From an uncultured Methylococcaceae bacterium (lineage in GTDB: Bacteria > Pseudomonadota > Gammaproteobacteria > Methylococcales > Methylomonadaceae), in the NCBI GenBank assembly GCA_903917345.1, contig CAIXAE010000023.1, forward strand, positions 1-64,000: DNA of 64,000 nt. The letters are read 5' to 3'. Shown here piece after piece: positions 50,923 through 61,233 of this stretch; within the stretch, counting starts at the first letter, position 1, and every line of letters begins with the position of its first letter. The notes beneath the pieces were generated by a model that worked only from the letters and a program-made list of their open reading frames with translations, was not told the DNA's origin and did no database searches. The position numbers were made by a program, and so were the translations under genes.

Positions 50923-51458
50923 TATGAATCTCCAGTTTTTTTAAGTTTGGCTAAAATTGCAAAAGGGTTTTCACGTGAAGGAATTTCTTCATTCACTACT
51001 TGTTCGTCTATGTTTGTGTTAATTTCCACTGCAAAACATTCATGTTCATGCTTAGGGAACGCAGGCAATGTAAGAAGTATTTCATCCTCAATAATGCTCT
51101 TAAGAAGAATTTTTTCTTCTTCAATCATGAGTGGTTCTAATTCTTCTGGAAGTCTATTGGCTTGTTCAATTGTGGTAACAATGCCTAATTTGATGGTTTC
51201 ATCAAAAGACCACTCTACTGCTTCTAGGCAATTTTGGCACTGTAAATGCAGTATTGCCTTAATACGCCCTTCAACTTTGGGTACTCTACCTTCACGACTA
51301 AAATAAAGATCAACATCGACTGATCCTGAGTCGCCCACAAGCATCGTGGTTAAACGATCCAAGTGGCTTATAGGTACTTGTCCCTTTAATTCTCCCCGAG
51401 TATCAGCTAGGTGAGTAGGATCTATAGTTTCGGGTAGTCTGCTTAACATAACTGACAA
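50922..51458 (-). CDS. yceD: YceD family (DUF177) protein
   Basis: Directly upstream of rpm[27 protein letters not shown]...[16 protein letters not shown]. Confidence 0.9.
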   Translation of the reverse strand: MSVMLSRLPETIDPTHLADTRGELKGQVPISHLDRLTTMLVGDSGSVDVDLYFSREGRVPKVEGRIKAILHLQCQNCLEAVEWSFDETIKLGIVTTIEQANRLPEELEPLMIEEEKILLKSIIEDEILLTLPAFPKHEHECFAVEINTNIDEQVVNEEIPSRENPFAILAKLKKTGDS

Positions 51459-51590
51459 ATAATATAGAGAAATACTAAAATCGTCAAATTCTAAATAAAA
51501 TTCTACAGAAAATCTTATTAAAGCTTTAGATATGAGGTTAATATCTTTTAAATATAACTAAGTAAACTTTTTATACACAACAATAGATTT

Positions 51591-52475
51591 ATGACTGGAA
51601 CAAAACAAACGCTGGGTTTTATTGGTATTGGTTTAATGGGTAAGCCTATGGTGTATCGCTTATTAAGCGCTGGTTTTAAGGTTAACGTATGGAATCGTAG
51701 CCCTGAGAAAATTATAGATGTGACTAGTGCTGGAGCTAAAGCTTATGATGCTATAGAACAATTAGTCGCAGCTTCAGATGTTATCATCCTATGTTTAAAA
51801 GATACCGAAGTTGTTGAAGATATTGTGCTTAAGCATGTTTTTGGCAGTGGCAGAGCAGGGCAGTTATTGATAGATCTCTCCAGTATTGATCCACAAAAAA
51901 CCCGAAATTTAGCAATGACTCTCTATGAAAACTGTGGCATGGCGTGGGTAGATGCGCCGGTGTCCGGTGGTGTGTATGGGGCAGAACTAGGTTGTTTAGC
52001 AATTATGGCTGGTGGTGCGGAAAAGGATATTACGATTGCTAGATGCGTCTTGGCTCCACTTTATAAGCAATTAACGCATATGGGTGATGTTGGCTGTGGA
52101 CAGATTACTAAAATATGTAATCAGATGATCGTCAGTTGTAATGTGATGGTGATTGCAGAAATGATTGCTTTAGCTAAGTCAGTCGGAGTTAATGCAGAGA
52201 AAATAGCCGAGGCTTTAGCGGGCGGCTTCGCAGATTCAAAACCCCTGCAAATACTGGTCCCAGAAATGGCTACAGAGACCTTTGAGCCGATTAAGTGGCG
52301 TGTTCAAACATTGCTAAAAGATTTAAAGATGGCTCAGGTCTTGGCTGAAAAACAAGGTAATCCGATTCCTATGTCTGATTTAGCGGCTGAATTAATGCAA
52401 TTACATGCTTCAAATGGTTATGCGATGCAAGATCCATCCACATTGATTAAGCTGTTTGGGTTAAATAATGCTTAA
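51591..52475 (+). CDS. glxR: NAD(P)-dependent beta-hydroxyacid dehydrogenase (tartronate semialdehyde reductase-like)
   Basis: LGFIGIGLMGKPMVYRLLSAGF; WVDAPVSGGVYGAELGCLAIMAGG; KICNQMIVSCNVMVIAEMIALAKSVGV. Confidence 0.8.
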   Translation: MTGTKQTLGFIGIGLMGKPMVYRLLSAGFKVNVWNRSPEKIIDVTSAGAKAYDAIEQLVAASDVIILCLKDTEVVEDIVLKHVFGSGRAGQLLIDLSSIDPQKTRNLAMTLYENCGMAWVDAPVSGGVYGAELGCLAIMAGGAEKDITIARCVLAPLYKQLTHMGDVGCGQITKICNQMIVSCNVMVIAEMIALAKSVGVNAEKIAEALAGGFADSKPLQILVPEMATETFEPIKWRVQTLLKDLKMAQVLAEKQGNPIPMSDLAAELMQLHASNGYAMQDPSTLIKLFGLNNA

Positions 52476-53235
52476 ATTTACTGCTAATATAAGTATGTTA
52501 TTTACAGAGGTCGATTTAATTGATCGATTTGCGATGGCTAAAAAAGCGGGATTTAGTGCGGTAGAAATGCAATTCCCCTACGGTCTTTCTACAGAGAAAA
52601 TTAAAACGCTTTTGGATGACAATCAATTAAATTTAGTGCTCTTTAATGTAGATGCAGGTGATTTGCTACAGGGTGGAGAGGGGCTTGCGGCTGTGCCAGA
52701 AAAACAAACTCAATTTCATTTAGCAGTGGCGCAAGCATTAAGTTATGCGCAAATATTAGAACCTGAAGTGATTAATGTTTTGCCGGGTCGTTGTTACGAT
52801 TTATCTCGAGAATCTGAATATCTAACAACATTTAAAGAAAACTTGGCTTATGCTGTTGATGTCTTTACGCCTTTAGGTATAAAGATAGTTTTCGAAGCGA
52901 TTAATATTCATGACATGCCTGGTTTTATTATTAACACGAGTGAAGATGTGTTGAAAATATTGTCTGAGTTATCGCTGGATAATCTATATGCTCAGTACGA
53001 TATTTATCATAGGACCCGAATGGGTGAATGTGTTGTTGACTTTATCCGTGAGCATGTTGATAAGATAGGCCATATCCAATTTGCTGATTGCCCGGGTAGG
53101 CATCAGCCTGGCACCGGATTAATTGATTATAAGCAAATTTTTTCAATCATAGATGCTTCTGCCTACTCTGGTTGGGTAGGCGCGGAATATAAGCCATTGG
53201 GAGATACGCAAAATAGTTTGGATTGGTTGCAGTAA
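52468..53235 (+). CDS. hyi: Hydroxypyruvate isomerase
   Basis: FTANISMLFTEVDLIDRFAMAKKAGFSAVEMQFPY; EAINIHDMPGFIINT; GHIQFADCPGRHQPGTGLIDY. Confidence 0.9.
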   Translation: MLKFTANISMLFTEVDLIDRFAMAKKAGFSAVEMQFPYGLSTEKIKTLLDDNQLNLVLFNVDAGDLLQGGEGLAAVPEKQTQFHLAVAQALSYAQILEPEVINVLPGRCYDLSRESEYLTTFKENLAYAVDVFTPLGIKIVFEAINIHDMPGFIINTSEDVLKILSELSLDNLYAQYDIYHRTRMGECVVDFIREHVDKIGHIQFADCPGRHQPGTGLIDYKQIFSIIDASAYSGWVGAEYKPLGDTQNSLDWLQ

Positions 53236-53316
53236 ATTATTTTGTACTTGATTTAAGGTTCGCTTAAGACTTGTAATTTAGAATCTAACCTAAGTTAATA
53301 AAAAAGGGTTTGGTTT

Positions 53317-53775
53317 ATGAGTAAGCTGTCGTTAGCAGTAATTGTTATTGCAAGCAGTTATTTTTTTAATCTTGTAGGTGTTGTAGAAGCAGCTCCACGT
53401 CATGCTAAACAAATGCATGAGAATAAAAATCATCAAAAAGCAAATAAGCCGATGACGGCTTCTTGGTATGGCGCTCAATTCCACGGTAAAAAAACAGCGA
53501 GTGGCGAAGTTTTCAATATGTATGAGATGACGGCTGCTCATAAATCATTGCCATTATCATCTTATGTTGAAGTAACTAATCTTAAAAATCATCGCTCTAT
53601 CGTAGTACGCATCAATGACCGTGGTCCTTTCCACTCGTCGAGATCTATGGATTTATCTTTAGCAGCAGCTAAAGAGTTAGGTATGAATGGCACTACACCC
53701 ATAGATATAACGCCTGTTGCTTACAATCCATTATCTACACAAGCAAATCGTAATAAACTAAATAAACGCGGTTAA
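53317..53775 (+). CDS. rlpA: RlpA-like septal ring lytic transglycosylase family protein
   Basis: [43 protein letters not shown]...[19 protein letters not shown]. Confidence 0.88.
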   Translation: MSKLSLAVIVIASSYFFNLVGVVEAAPRHAKQMHENKNHQKANKPMTASWYGAQFHGKKTASGEVFNMYEMTAAHKSLPLSSYVEVTNLKNHRSIVVRINDRGPFHSSRSMDLSLAAAKELGMNGTTPIDITPVAYNPLSTQANRNKLNKRG

Positions 53776-53989
53776 TTTTTATTCCCCATAGTTTCACTAT
53801 TTAGAATAAAATTCTCATAGCACCTGATGGTGTTTTCTTTGGTAAGTATATGATTCTAATCTTACCTGTCTGATATTTATTTTATAAAATCCTTTAGCTA
53901 TCCTTCATTAAAGCCATTAAGTTTGCCGAAAGGCATCTAAATTGCTGTTATAGTGACCCATTTTTTACCAAGATATAGATAAGGTTATA

Positions 53990-54802
53990 GTGATGAATTT
54001 AGGTTATACACTATCCGGGTTAGCCGTAGGATTACTAGTGGGTATTACTGGCGTGGGCGGTGGTTCTTTAATGACACCATTGCTAGTTTTTTTATTTGGC
54101 TTTAATCCAGCAGTTGCTGTAGGCACCGATCTTTTGTTTGCGTCTATTACAAAAGTTGGCGGTGTATGGGTCCATCACGGAAAGCATGGGTCTGTTGATT
54201 GGAAAATTGTTGGCTGGATGGCTGTAGGTAGCCTTCCTGTCGCTATTGCGACATTATTTGTCCTGAAATATTTTATGTCTGTGGGTAAGGAAACCACAGG
54301 GGTAATAACTTATACTCTGGGTATCGCACTTATCCTGACGGCCTTCGCATTATTAGTTCGTAGTGTTTTATTAAGCAAAGCAAAAAATCAAAGAACCATG
54401 GATGATGCAGAAAGTAATCTTCAGAATTCAGCGCGGTTTAAGCATTTACAAATACCCGTCACCATACTTATTGGGGCTGTTTTAGGGGTTTTAGTTACGC
54501 TTTCTTCTGTAGGTGCAGGGGCTTTGGGTACTGTTGCTTTATTGTTTCTTTATCCTCGGATGACGACCTTAAAAATAGTAGGAACTGATTTAGCTCATGC
54601 AATTCCTTTGACGGCAATTGCGGGTATCGGTCATCTGAGTTTAGGCAATGTTGATTTAGTGCTATTGGGTAGTCTCTTGGTTGGTTCTTTGCCGGGCATT
54701 TGGATTGGTAGTCATTTAAGCGCAAAAATCCCCGAGAAATATTTACGACCTTTTTTGGCACTCATTTTGTTACTTATTGGTTTGAAGTTCGTGCTTCACT
54801 AA
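53990..54802 (+). CDS. TauE/SafE-family permease
   Basis: GLLVGITGVGGGSLMTPLLVFLFGFNPAVAVGTDLLFASITK; multiple TM segments. Confidence 0.85.
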   Translation: MMNLGYTLSGLAVGLLVGITGVGGGSLMTPLLVFLFGFNPAVAVGTDLLFASITKVGGVWVHHGKHGSVDWKIVGWMAVGSLPVAIATLFVLKYFMSVGKETTGVITYTLGIALILTAFALLVRSVLLSKAKNQRTMDDAESNLQNSARFKHLQIPVTILIGAVLGVLVTLSSVGAGALGTVALLFLYPRMTTLKIVGTDLAHAIPLTAIAGIGHLSLGNVDLVLLGSLLVGSLPGIWIGSHLSAKIPEKYLRPFLALILLLIGLKFVLH

Positions 54803-55058
54803 GGATTTTTTAAGATTTTCACAAAAATATAGTGTGGTTTTTAAAGTTTTAAAATTCAATAGATTAGAGGTTTTATTTTTTAATTTTGAAAACAATTATA
54901 AGTTTTTTTATTTATAGCTTTGACATTGCCTACTAAGTCATGATAAAAATTACAACATTGCTAGAGCATTTTTTGGCAATCAATTCATAATTTATTTTTG
55001 AATTGCTCTTTTGAGGAAAAGAGAATAATAATTATTAATAACAATAGAGGATTTTAAA

Positions 55059-55268
55059 ATGGCTGAAGAACAAGAAAAAGACAATACATGGGTAATCGTT
55101 GGTGTATCTATCGCTGCAATCGTACTTTTAGTTGTTTTGTTGAAAAAAGACGAAACTAAACATTTAGAAAGTGGTGCAGTTGCTCAGCTTCAAACTGAAA
55201 CTTTCACTAAAATAGATAAAAGAAAAACATCTAATAACAGCTCTGCAGAACAAATCTCAGGCAAATAA
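55059..55268 (+). CDS. Small single-pass membrane protein
   Basis: 69 aa; TWVIVGVSIAAIVLLVVLLKKDE; upstream AGAGGA and a strong downstream terminator. Confidence 0.7.
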   Translation: MAEEQEKDNTWVIVGVSIAAIVLLVVLLKKDETKHLESGAVAQLQTETFTKIDKRKTSNNSSAEQISGK

Positions 55269-55277
55269 GTTATTAGA

Positions 55278-55313
55278 CTTCCCTCGCCACTGTGTGGCGG
55301 GGGGAGTTTTTTT
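55278..55313 (+). terminator. Rho-independent terminator
   Basis: CTTCCCTCGCCAC-TGT-GTGGCGGGGGGAG (13 bp with GU pairs), then T7. Confidence 0.85.
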
Positions 55314-55565
55314 AGTCATCCTCGCAGTATTTCAAGCCGTAATTTTCAAATTTAATTCTCTACCCTCTCTTATCAATTTAATTAAAAAAATTGTAAGCTA
55401 AAGAAATAATCAATAAAAATTATTCTAGATTTTAAGTAGATTTGATTAGATATCAATTCTTATATGCAGGTGACATATTGTCTTAGGAACCTGACATCAT
55501 TTGACGCCAGGTTTAGTTGAATTGCTTTTGTTGAATAGTTTTACTGAACAATTGCTTCATTAATA

Positions 55566-55970
55566 TTATTGATTAGCGACTTTAATTAGCCACCCTGTTT
55601 TGTCCTCACAACCTAAAATAGCCTTCGCGCTGACATCAAGTCTTACAAATTCACCGTTTAAAGAAGCTGGAAGTTTCGCTTTAATTTTATGAAATGTACT
55701 TGTGCTTTCGGTAGTGAATGCTAAAGGTGCTTTTTTTGCGGTTAATTTAATGGTGGTTGGATCTACCCAAGCAGATACTTTAATAATGAACTCTGCTTCT
55801 GCAGGTGTTTCTATATTGCTAGGGGCTTTATATTCAGGGAGATTGAAATCTGTAAAGCGGGGTTTTTTACACATTTTTTCTGATTCTTCTGGGCTATATG
55901 CTGATGCGGCGCCAATATTTAAAAGGATTGCCATGCATAAGGTAGATTTAACTATTTTTATTATTTTCAT
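55566..55970 (-). CDS. Hypothetical secreted protein
   Basis: 134 aa; signal peptide KSTLCMAILLNIGAASAYS. Confidence 0.55.
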   Translation of the reverse strand: MKIIKIVKSTLCMAILLNIGAASAYSPEESEKMCKKPRFTDFNLPEYKAPSNIETPAEAEFIIKVSAWVDPTTIKLTAKKAPLAFTTESTSTFHKIKAKLPASLNGEFVRLDVSAKAILGCEDKTGWLIKVANQ

Positions 55971-56175
55971 ATTAATTCCTCAATTAATAAATGGTTTTCT
56001 CTCGTTGGAATAACCCACTATTCCACTAGGTCACTTTAGTTTTTTTTCGATTTAAATTCAAGTATTTCTATTCTTTATACTGACAGAGAAATAACCCCCG
56101 CTCTGCTTTCTGTATATCTTTCACAAAAAGGCATGATGCTTGTACAATATCCACAGTTTAAATTTTGAAGAGAGC

Positions 56176-57225
56176 ATGACTTTGAGCGACAAAAACCAAG
56201 AAAGCTTAAATTATAAAAGTGCTGGCGTAGATATTGCGGCAGGAAATGCATTAGTTGAGCGAATTAAGCCAATAGCGGCTAGAACTCGTACACCAGGTGT
56301 TATGGCGGGGTTAGGTGGTTTTGGTTCGATGTTCGAACTACCGTTAGATCGTTATAAAAATCCAATTTTAGTGTCAGGTACCGATGGCGTAGGTACGAAG
56401 CTCAAATTAGCGATTGATTTAGGTATTCATGATTCCGTGGGTATTGATTTAGTTGCAATGTGTGTCAATGATATTATCGTTCAAGGTGCTGAGCCTTTAT
56501 TCTTCTTAGATTATTTTGCTACCGGTAAATTAGACGTAGAAACGGCTGCTTCAGTTATAAAGGGTATTGGGCAGGGTTGTGAATTAGCTGGCGCTGCTTT
56601 AGTTGGCGGCGAAACTGCGGAAATGCCCGGTATGTATCCGGATGGTGAATATGATTTGGCTGGTTTTTGTGTTGGTATCGTCGAAAAAAGTAAAGTATTG
56701 GATGGGGCTAAAGTTAGCATAGGTGATAAGTTGATTGGTATTGCCTCATCTGGCCCACATTCGAATGGCTACTCTTTGATTAGAAAAATTATTGCACATA
56801 GCGGCTCGTCACTCGATGATTCATTTGGTGATAAGACGTTAGGAGAGGCGTTATTAGAGCCAACTCGTATCTATGTAAAATCGCTATTAACTTTATTAGA
56901 TAAAGTACCTGTGCACGCCTTTGCACATATTACAGGTGGCGGATTAACAGAAAATTTACCTCGTGTTTTACCCAATGGTATTCAAGCAAATATTGATCTT
57001 TCTTCTTGGGCATTGCCAGATGTTTTTGTGTGGTTAAAAGAGCAAGGTAACGTGGCATTGGCAGATATGTTGATCACTTTTAATTGTGGTATAGGCATGA
57101 TTGTTTGTGTTGCTCCAGAAGACGAGCAGGCAACAATTGATAGTTTAAAATCTTCAGGTGAATCGGCCTTCGTTATTGGCGAATTAGTGGCCTCTGAAGG
57201 CAAACCTGAAGTGAATTATATTTAG
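56176..57225 (+). CDS. purM: Phosphoribosylformylglycinamidine cyclo-ligase
   Basis: [58 protein letters not shown]. Start set at the internal MTLSDKN. Confidence 0.96.
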   Translation: MTLSDKNQESLNYKSAGVDIAAGNALVERIKPIAARTRTPGVMAGLGGFGSMFELPLDRYKNPILVSGTDGVGTKLKLAIDLGIHDSVGIDLVAMCVNDIIVQGAEPLFFLDYFATGKLDVETAASVIKGIGQGCELAGAALVGGETAEMPGMYPDGEYDLAGFCVGIVEKSKVLDGAKVSIGDKLIGIASSGPHSNGYSLIRKIIAHSGSSLDDSFGDKTLGEALLEPTRIYVKSLLTLLDKVPVHAFAHITGGGLTENLPRVLPNGIQANIDLSSWALPDVFVWLKEQGNVALADMLITFNCGIGMIVCVAPEDEQATIDSLKSSGESAFVIGELVASEGKPEVNYI

Positions 57226-57238
57226 TCTTTTTGATTAA

Positions 57239-58708
57239 ATGGATTCGCTTCCTCATAAGCTTTATAAAGTCGCTCAAATTAGAGAGTTTGAGCGATCTGC
57301 TATAGAGGATTATGGTATTTCTAGTTTTGAATTGATGCGCTTAGCAGGCGCGGAAGTTTTCCAATCTCTACGGCAACAATGGCCAAATGCTACGTCTATC
57401 GTTATATTTTGTGGGTCGGGCAATAATGCAGGTGATGGCTATGTTGTAGCGAGTCTTGCTTTGCAGGCCAATTTAACGGTAACCGTTTATAGTCTAGTTG
57501 ATCCTGACTGCTTAGCTGATGATGCCTTAATAGCTTATCAGCTCTATCAAAATCAATTCGGTGTTGTTATCCCTTTTGAAGATCAATCTATTGATGATGT
57601 AGATCTTATTGTTGATGCTCTACTGGGGACAGGCTTAAATCGACCTGTCACTGGGCTTTTTGAGCGGGCTATTAATAAGATTAATCTCTCACCTTCATCT
57701 GTTGTTTCAGTTGATAGCCCTTCGGGTTTGAATGCAGATACGGGTACAGTCATGGGGTGTGCTGTAAAAGCCCATGCAACGGTTACTTTTATTGCGCTAA
57801 AGCAGGGGCTTTTTACTGGCCAAGCGGCAGAGTATTGTGGGGACATTATTTACAGCTCATTAAAGATACCTGATGTTGTTTTAAAGAGCTCGTTACCCTC
57901 TAGTACTCGGGTCTACAAAAAATCATGGCAACCAAGAAATCGTTGTGCTCATAAAGGGTCTTATGGACATGTGCTTATTATTGGGGGTGATGTCGGTTAT
58001 TCTGGTGCTGTTAAGTTAGCTGGGGAAGCAGCATTACGCATAGGGGCTGGTTTAGTTTCAATAGCCACTCATAACACGCATGCGGCCTTTCTGAATGTAA
58101 ATAGGCCCGAATTAATGTGTCATGGAGTTTCTAATATCCAAGATTTATCGTTATTAATTGATAAGGCAACGGTTGTCGTTATTGGACCTGGTTTAGGTCA
58201 AAGTTTATGGGCAAAAGCCTTATTCGATTTCACATTAACCATTAATAAACCTTTAATTATTGATGCGGATGCTTTAAATCTTTTAGCAAAGTCCCAGAAA
58301 AGTAACTCAAACTGGGTTTTAACCCCTCATCCTGGTGAGGCCGCTCGTTTATTAAATTTCACAACTGCAGATATTCAGCACGATAGATATACCGCTGCAT
58401 TGTCACTTCAATCTAAGTATAAAGGCGTTGTAGTTCTTAAAGGCGCGGGTACTTTAATCGCTTCAGATCATGAATGTATAGTCTCTTCAACAGGAAACCC
58501 AGGAATGGCCACAGGAGGCATGGGCGACGTATTGGCAGGTCTGATAGCTGGATTGGTTGCGCAAGGTGAATCCTTGATAGATGCTGCTCAACATGGTGTT
58601 TATGGCCATGGTTACGCTGCTGATAGGGCGGTGGAATACAATGGAGAAAGAGGCTTGTTAGCTACTGATTTAATGCCTTATCTAAGAAACTGGGTAAATA
58701 ATATTTAA
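57239..58708 (+). CDS. nnr: Bifunctional NAD(P)H-hydrate epimerase/ADP-dependent dehydratase
   Basis: FCGSGNNAGDGYVVASLAL; SVDSPSGLNADTG; AHKGSYGHVLIIGGDVGYSGAVKLAGEAALRIGAG; GNPGMATGGMGDVLAG. Confidence 0.95.
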   Translation: MDSLPHKLYKVAQIREFERSAIEDYGISSFELMRLAGAEVFQSLRQQWPNATSIVIFCGSGNNAGDGYVVASLALQANLTVTVYSLVDPDCLADDALIAYQLYQNQFGVVIPFEDQSIDDVDLIVDALLGTGLNRPVTGLFERAINKINLSPSSVVSVDSPSGLNADTGTVMGCAVKAHATVTFIALKQGLFTGQAAEYCGDIIYSSLKIPDVVLKSSLPSSTRVYKKSWQPRNRCAHKGSYGHVLIIGGDVGYSGAVKLAGEAALRIGAGLVSIATHNTHAAFLNVNRPELMCHGVSNIQDLSLLIDKATVVVIGPGLGQSLWAKALFDFTLTINKPLIIDADALNLLAKSQKSNSNWVLTPHPGEAARLLNFTTADIQHDRYTAALSLQSKYKGVVVLKGAGTLIASDHECIVSSTGNPGMATGGMGDVLAGLIAGLVAQGESLIDAAQHGVYGHGYAADRAVEYNGERGLLATDLMPYLRNWVNNI

Positions 58709-59115
58709 TGCAGATCTATTTAGACAGCATGGAGCAAACAGAAAAGTTTGGCGCAGATCTCTTTAATAAGTTGTCTGGCAAAGTGCTTATATTTTTGGAG
58801 GGCGATTTAGGGGTTGGTAAAACAACATTAGTGCGTGGTTTTTTAAGGGCCGCTGGTTATAGGGGTATCGTTAAAAGCCCTACGTATAATTTAGTTGAGG
58901 AATATTGTGTCGATGAGCTAAAAATATTTCATTTCGATTTGTATAGACTCACTGACCCAGAAGAATTGGAGTGGATAGGAATAAGGGATTATTTCGATCA
59001 GGATGCGATATGTTTTATTGAATGGCCTGATAAAGGTAAAGGCTTTTTGCCGGCACCTGATAAAGTTATCAGGTTAGCCGTTAAGAATAGCGGTCGAGAG
59101 CTTCGTTTCGATTAA
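58708..59115 (+). CDS. tsaE: tRNA threonylcarbamoyladenosine biosynthesis protein TsaE
   Basis: FLEGDLGVGKTTLVRGFLRA; SPTYNLVEEY; IFHFDLYRLTDPEELEWIG; FIEWPDKG. Confidence 0.95.
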   Translation: MQIYLDSMEQTEKFGADLFNKLSGKVLIFLEGDLGVGKTTLVRGFLRAAGYRGIVKSPTYNLVEEYCVDELKIFHFDLYRLTDPEELEWIGIRDYFDQDAICFIEWPDKGKGFLPAPDKVIRLAVKNSGRELRFD

Positions 59116-59136
59116 TTTGTTTTTTAGAGTTGAATT

Positions 59137-60300
59137 ATGCGTGTTCGGATAAAAGTATTATTGTTTTTAGTATTGCATTTAGTGTCTGTATGCATAAGTG
59201 CAAAACAGATTGGTGTTAAATCTTTAGCTTTTTTAACGACGGAAAATCAGAACAAATTAATCTTTGATCTAACCGAGTCGGCAAAACACCGGGTGTACGT
59301 TACAGATAAGCCAGCTCGTTTAGTGATTGATATTAATAATGCCCAATTAGCCAAATCCATTAGTCACCCCAATCTAATAAATCCACTATTTGCACGCGTA
59401 ACTACCTTAACAGTAAATGATACTGATTTAAGAGTAATGATTGATTTGAAGGCCGCTGTTAACGCTAAAGAGTTCAGTTTAAAATCTAATAATGTAGCTA
59501 ATCAATTGATAGTTGAATTAAACTCAAAGAGTACGACTAAGTTAGATAAATCATCGAACCTGAGTTTTGATAAAGAGAAAAAAAATCAACGCCCCCCTTT
59601 TATTATAGCTATAGATTCTGGACACGGAGGAAATGATCCAGGTGCGCGTGGCGTTGCAGGAACAGAAGAGAAGGATGTTACTTTTCAAATCTCCAAAAAA
59701 CTTGAGGCATTTGTTAATGCTCAACAAGGTATGCGGGCGGTCATGGTGCGAACAGGTGATTACTATGTTGGGCTACGGGAGCGTATGAAAATTGCTCGAG
59801 AAGCTAAGGCAGAATTATTTATTTCAATACATGCTGATGCTGTTCAAGATACCCTTATTAGGGGAGCATCAGTTTATACCCTATCGACGAATGGTGCTTC
59901 AAGTGAGGCGGCTCGTTGGTTGGCGGATTCAGAAAATGCCTCAGATATGGTTGGAGTGAGTCTTCATGATAAAGAAGATGATTTAGCCTCTACTTTATTT
60001 GATTTGACGCAAAAAGATACTCGTGAAGAAAGTGTAGTGCTTGCAAATCAAGTTTTAAAAAGTTTTATAAATATTTCTCCCCTACATAAAGATACCGTAC
60101 AAAAAGCCGGATTTATGGTGCTGAAATCGCCAGATATCCCTTCAATATTAGTAGAAACCGCTTTTATTTCAAACCCATCAGAAGAACAAAATTTATTAAG
60201 TCAGACATTTCAAACAAAAATAGCAAAAGCTATATTTAAAGGTCTATATGCCTATTTTGAAAAAATGAATAAAGGAAATAATCGCTTAGCAGGGGGGTGA
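59137..60300 (+). CDS. amiC: N-acetylmuramoyl-L-alanine amidase with AMIN domain
   Basis: AMIN-like N-terminus; IAIDSGHGGNDPGARGVAGTEEKDVT; LFISIHADAV; SILVETAFISNPSEE. Confidence 0.93.
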   Translation: MRVRIKVLLFLVLHLVSVCISAKQIGVKSLAFLTTENQNKLIFDLTESAKHRVYVTDKPARLVIDINNAQLAKSISHPNLINPLFARVTTLTVNDTDLRVMIDLKAAVNAKEFSLKSNNVANQLIVELNSKSTTKLDKSSNLSFDKEKKNQRPPFIIAIDSGHGGNDPGARGVAGTEEKDVTFQISKKLEAFVNAQQGMRAVMVRTGDYYVGLRERMKIAREAKAELFISIHADAVQDTLIRGASVYTLSTNGASSEAARWLADSENASDMVGVSLHDKEDDLASTLFDLTQKDTREESVVLANQVLKSFINISPLHKDTVQKAGFMVLKSPDIPSILVETAFISNPSEEQNLLSQTFQTKIAKAIFKGLYAYFEKMNKGNNRLAGG

Positions 60301-60372
60301 TTTATAGTCGAATTATGGGTTGGTTTGTCTTTTCTAGGCTCTAGATAATCCTATACTTGGAGCAGTTAACAC

Positions 60373-60579
60373 CTTGTTTACTCTAAACCGGCTCTGTTTA
60401 GAGCAGATCACTACCGAGTCACGTCAAACCACCCTCTGTTTATAACAGATGGTGCGCGTTTATCGTAAACCTGCACCGTTTAAAATAAATCAGATCTTGT
60501 TTGCTCTAAACGCGCTCCATTTCAAATAGACAAGGCCTTGTTAGCCCCTAACTAGATCTTGTCTTTCGCAGATGCGCAC
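60373..60579. repeat. Degenerate 20-21-bp tandem repeat array B (10 units) with internal mini-palindromes
   Basis: CTTGTTTACTCTAAACCGGCT / CTGTTTAGAGCAGATCACTAC / CGAGTCACGTCAAACCACCCT / CTGTTTATAACAGATGGTGCG / CGTTTATCGTAAACCTGCAC / CGTTTAAAATAAATCAGATCT / TGTTTGCTCTAAACGCGCTC / CATTTCAAATAGACAAGGCCT / TGTTAGCCCCTAACTAGATCT / TGTCTTTCGCAGATGCGCAC. Confidence 0.7.
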
Positions 60580-60844
60580 AATTCAACCGAGAAAAACTTT
60601 ATTTTGCTTAAGCCGTGCTTACTTTATAGAGGATCTTTGATATCGTGCGCCACAACCTTTTTTCTGAGTTATTTTAAATATGTGTCCTTGTGATTGTAGC
60701 TATATCAGTCTGTTTAGTTGAACTATAAAATTCATTAATTAGGATTAAGTTTGTGCGGTTTTATTGTAAAGATGTGCTTTGAGTGTGATAGCATTTAACT
60801 TACCTTGCTGTTTAAGGTAAACAAGAACAATTATAAAAATAATT

Positions 60845-61063
60845 ATGAGGAGAATAACAATGAAAATTAAAATAATAGTGGTATCAGGTTTATTAATTTT
60901 AGGTTTATTAACGGCTTGTGATAAAGCCGCAGAACAAACTGCAGAAAATAAGGCACCAGAAACAACCGTTACAACTGAGGCGCCTGTGGCAGCTCCAGCA
61001 GCTGAGACTACTCCAAGTGCACCAGCAACTGAAGCTGTTACTGCTCCAGCAACAACTAATTAA
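60845..61063 (+). CDS. Small Ala/Pro/Thr/Glu-rich lipoprotein
   Basis: Lipobox GLLTACDKAAEQ; low-complexity tail; terminator downstream. Confidence 0.65.
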   Translation: MRRITMKIKIIVVSGLLILGLLTACDKAAEQTAENKAPETTVTTEAPVAAPAAETTPSAPATEAVTAPATTN

Positions 61064-61077
61064 AACACCCTTTATTG

Positions 61078-61104
61078 ACGCCCGATTCTATATCGGGCGT
61101 TTTT
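61078..61104 (+). terminator. Rho-independent terminator
   Basis: ACGCCCGAT-TCTAT-ATCGGGCGT followed by TTTT. Confidence 0.85.
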
Positions 61105-61233
61105 GTTTGTTAGTGTGAGCATAAAGCGGTTTGTTTTAATCATCTCTTAAAATATCACTTATTATTTGAACCCAACCAGTAAGACTAAGCAGATTTAGAT
61201 ATTTGAGTGTAATCCATTTTATTTTGAGCCTTA

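Noticed and set aside
60373-60579. CRISPR array interpretation of the 21-bp repeats
   Set aside because: Units are degenerate and contiguous with no conserved direct repeat or unique spacers, and no cas genes are visible.
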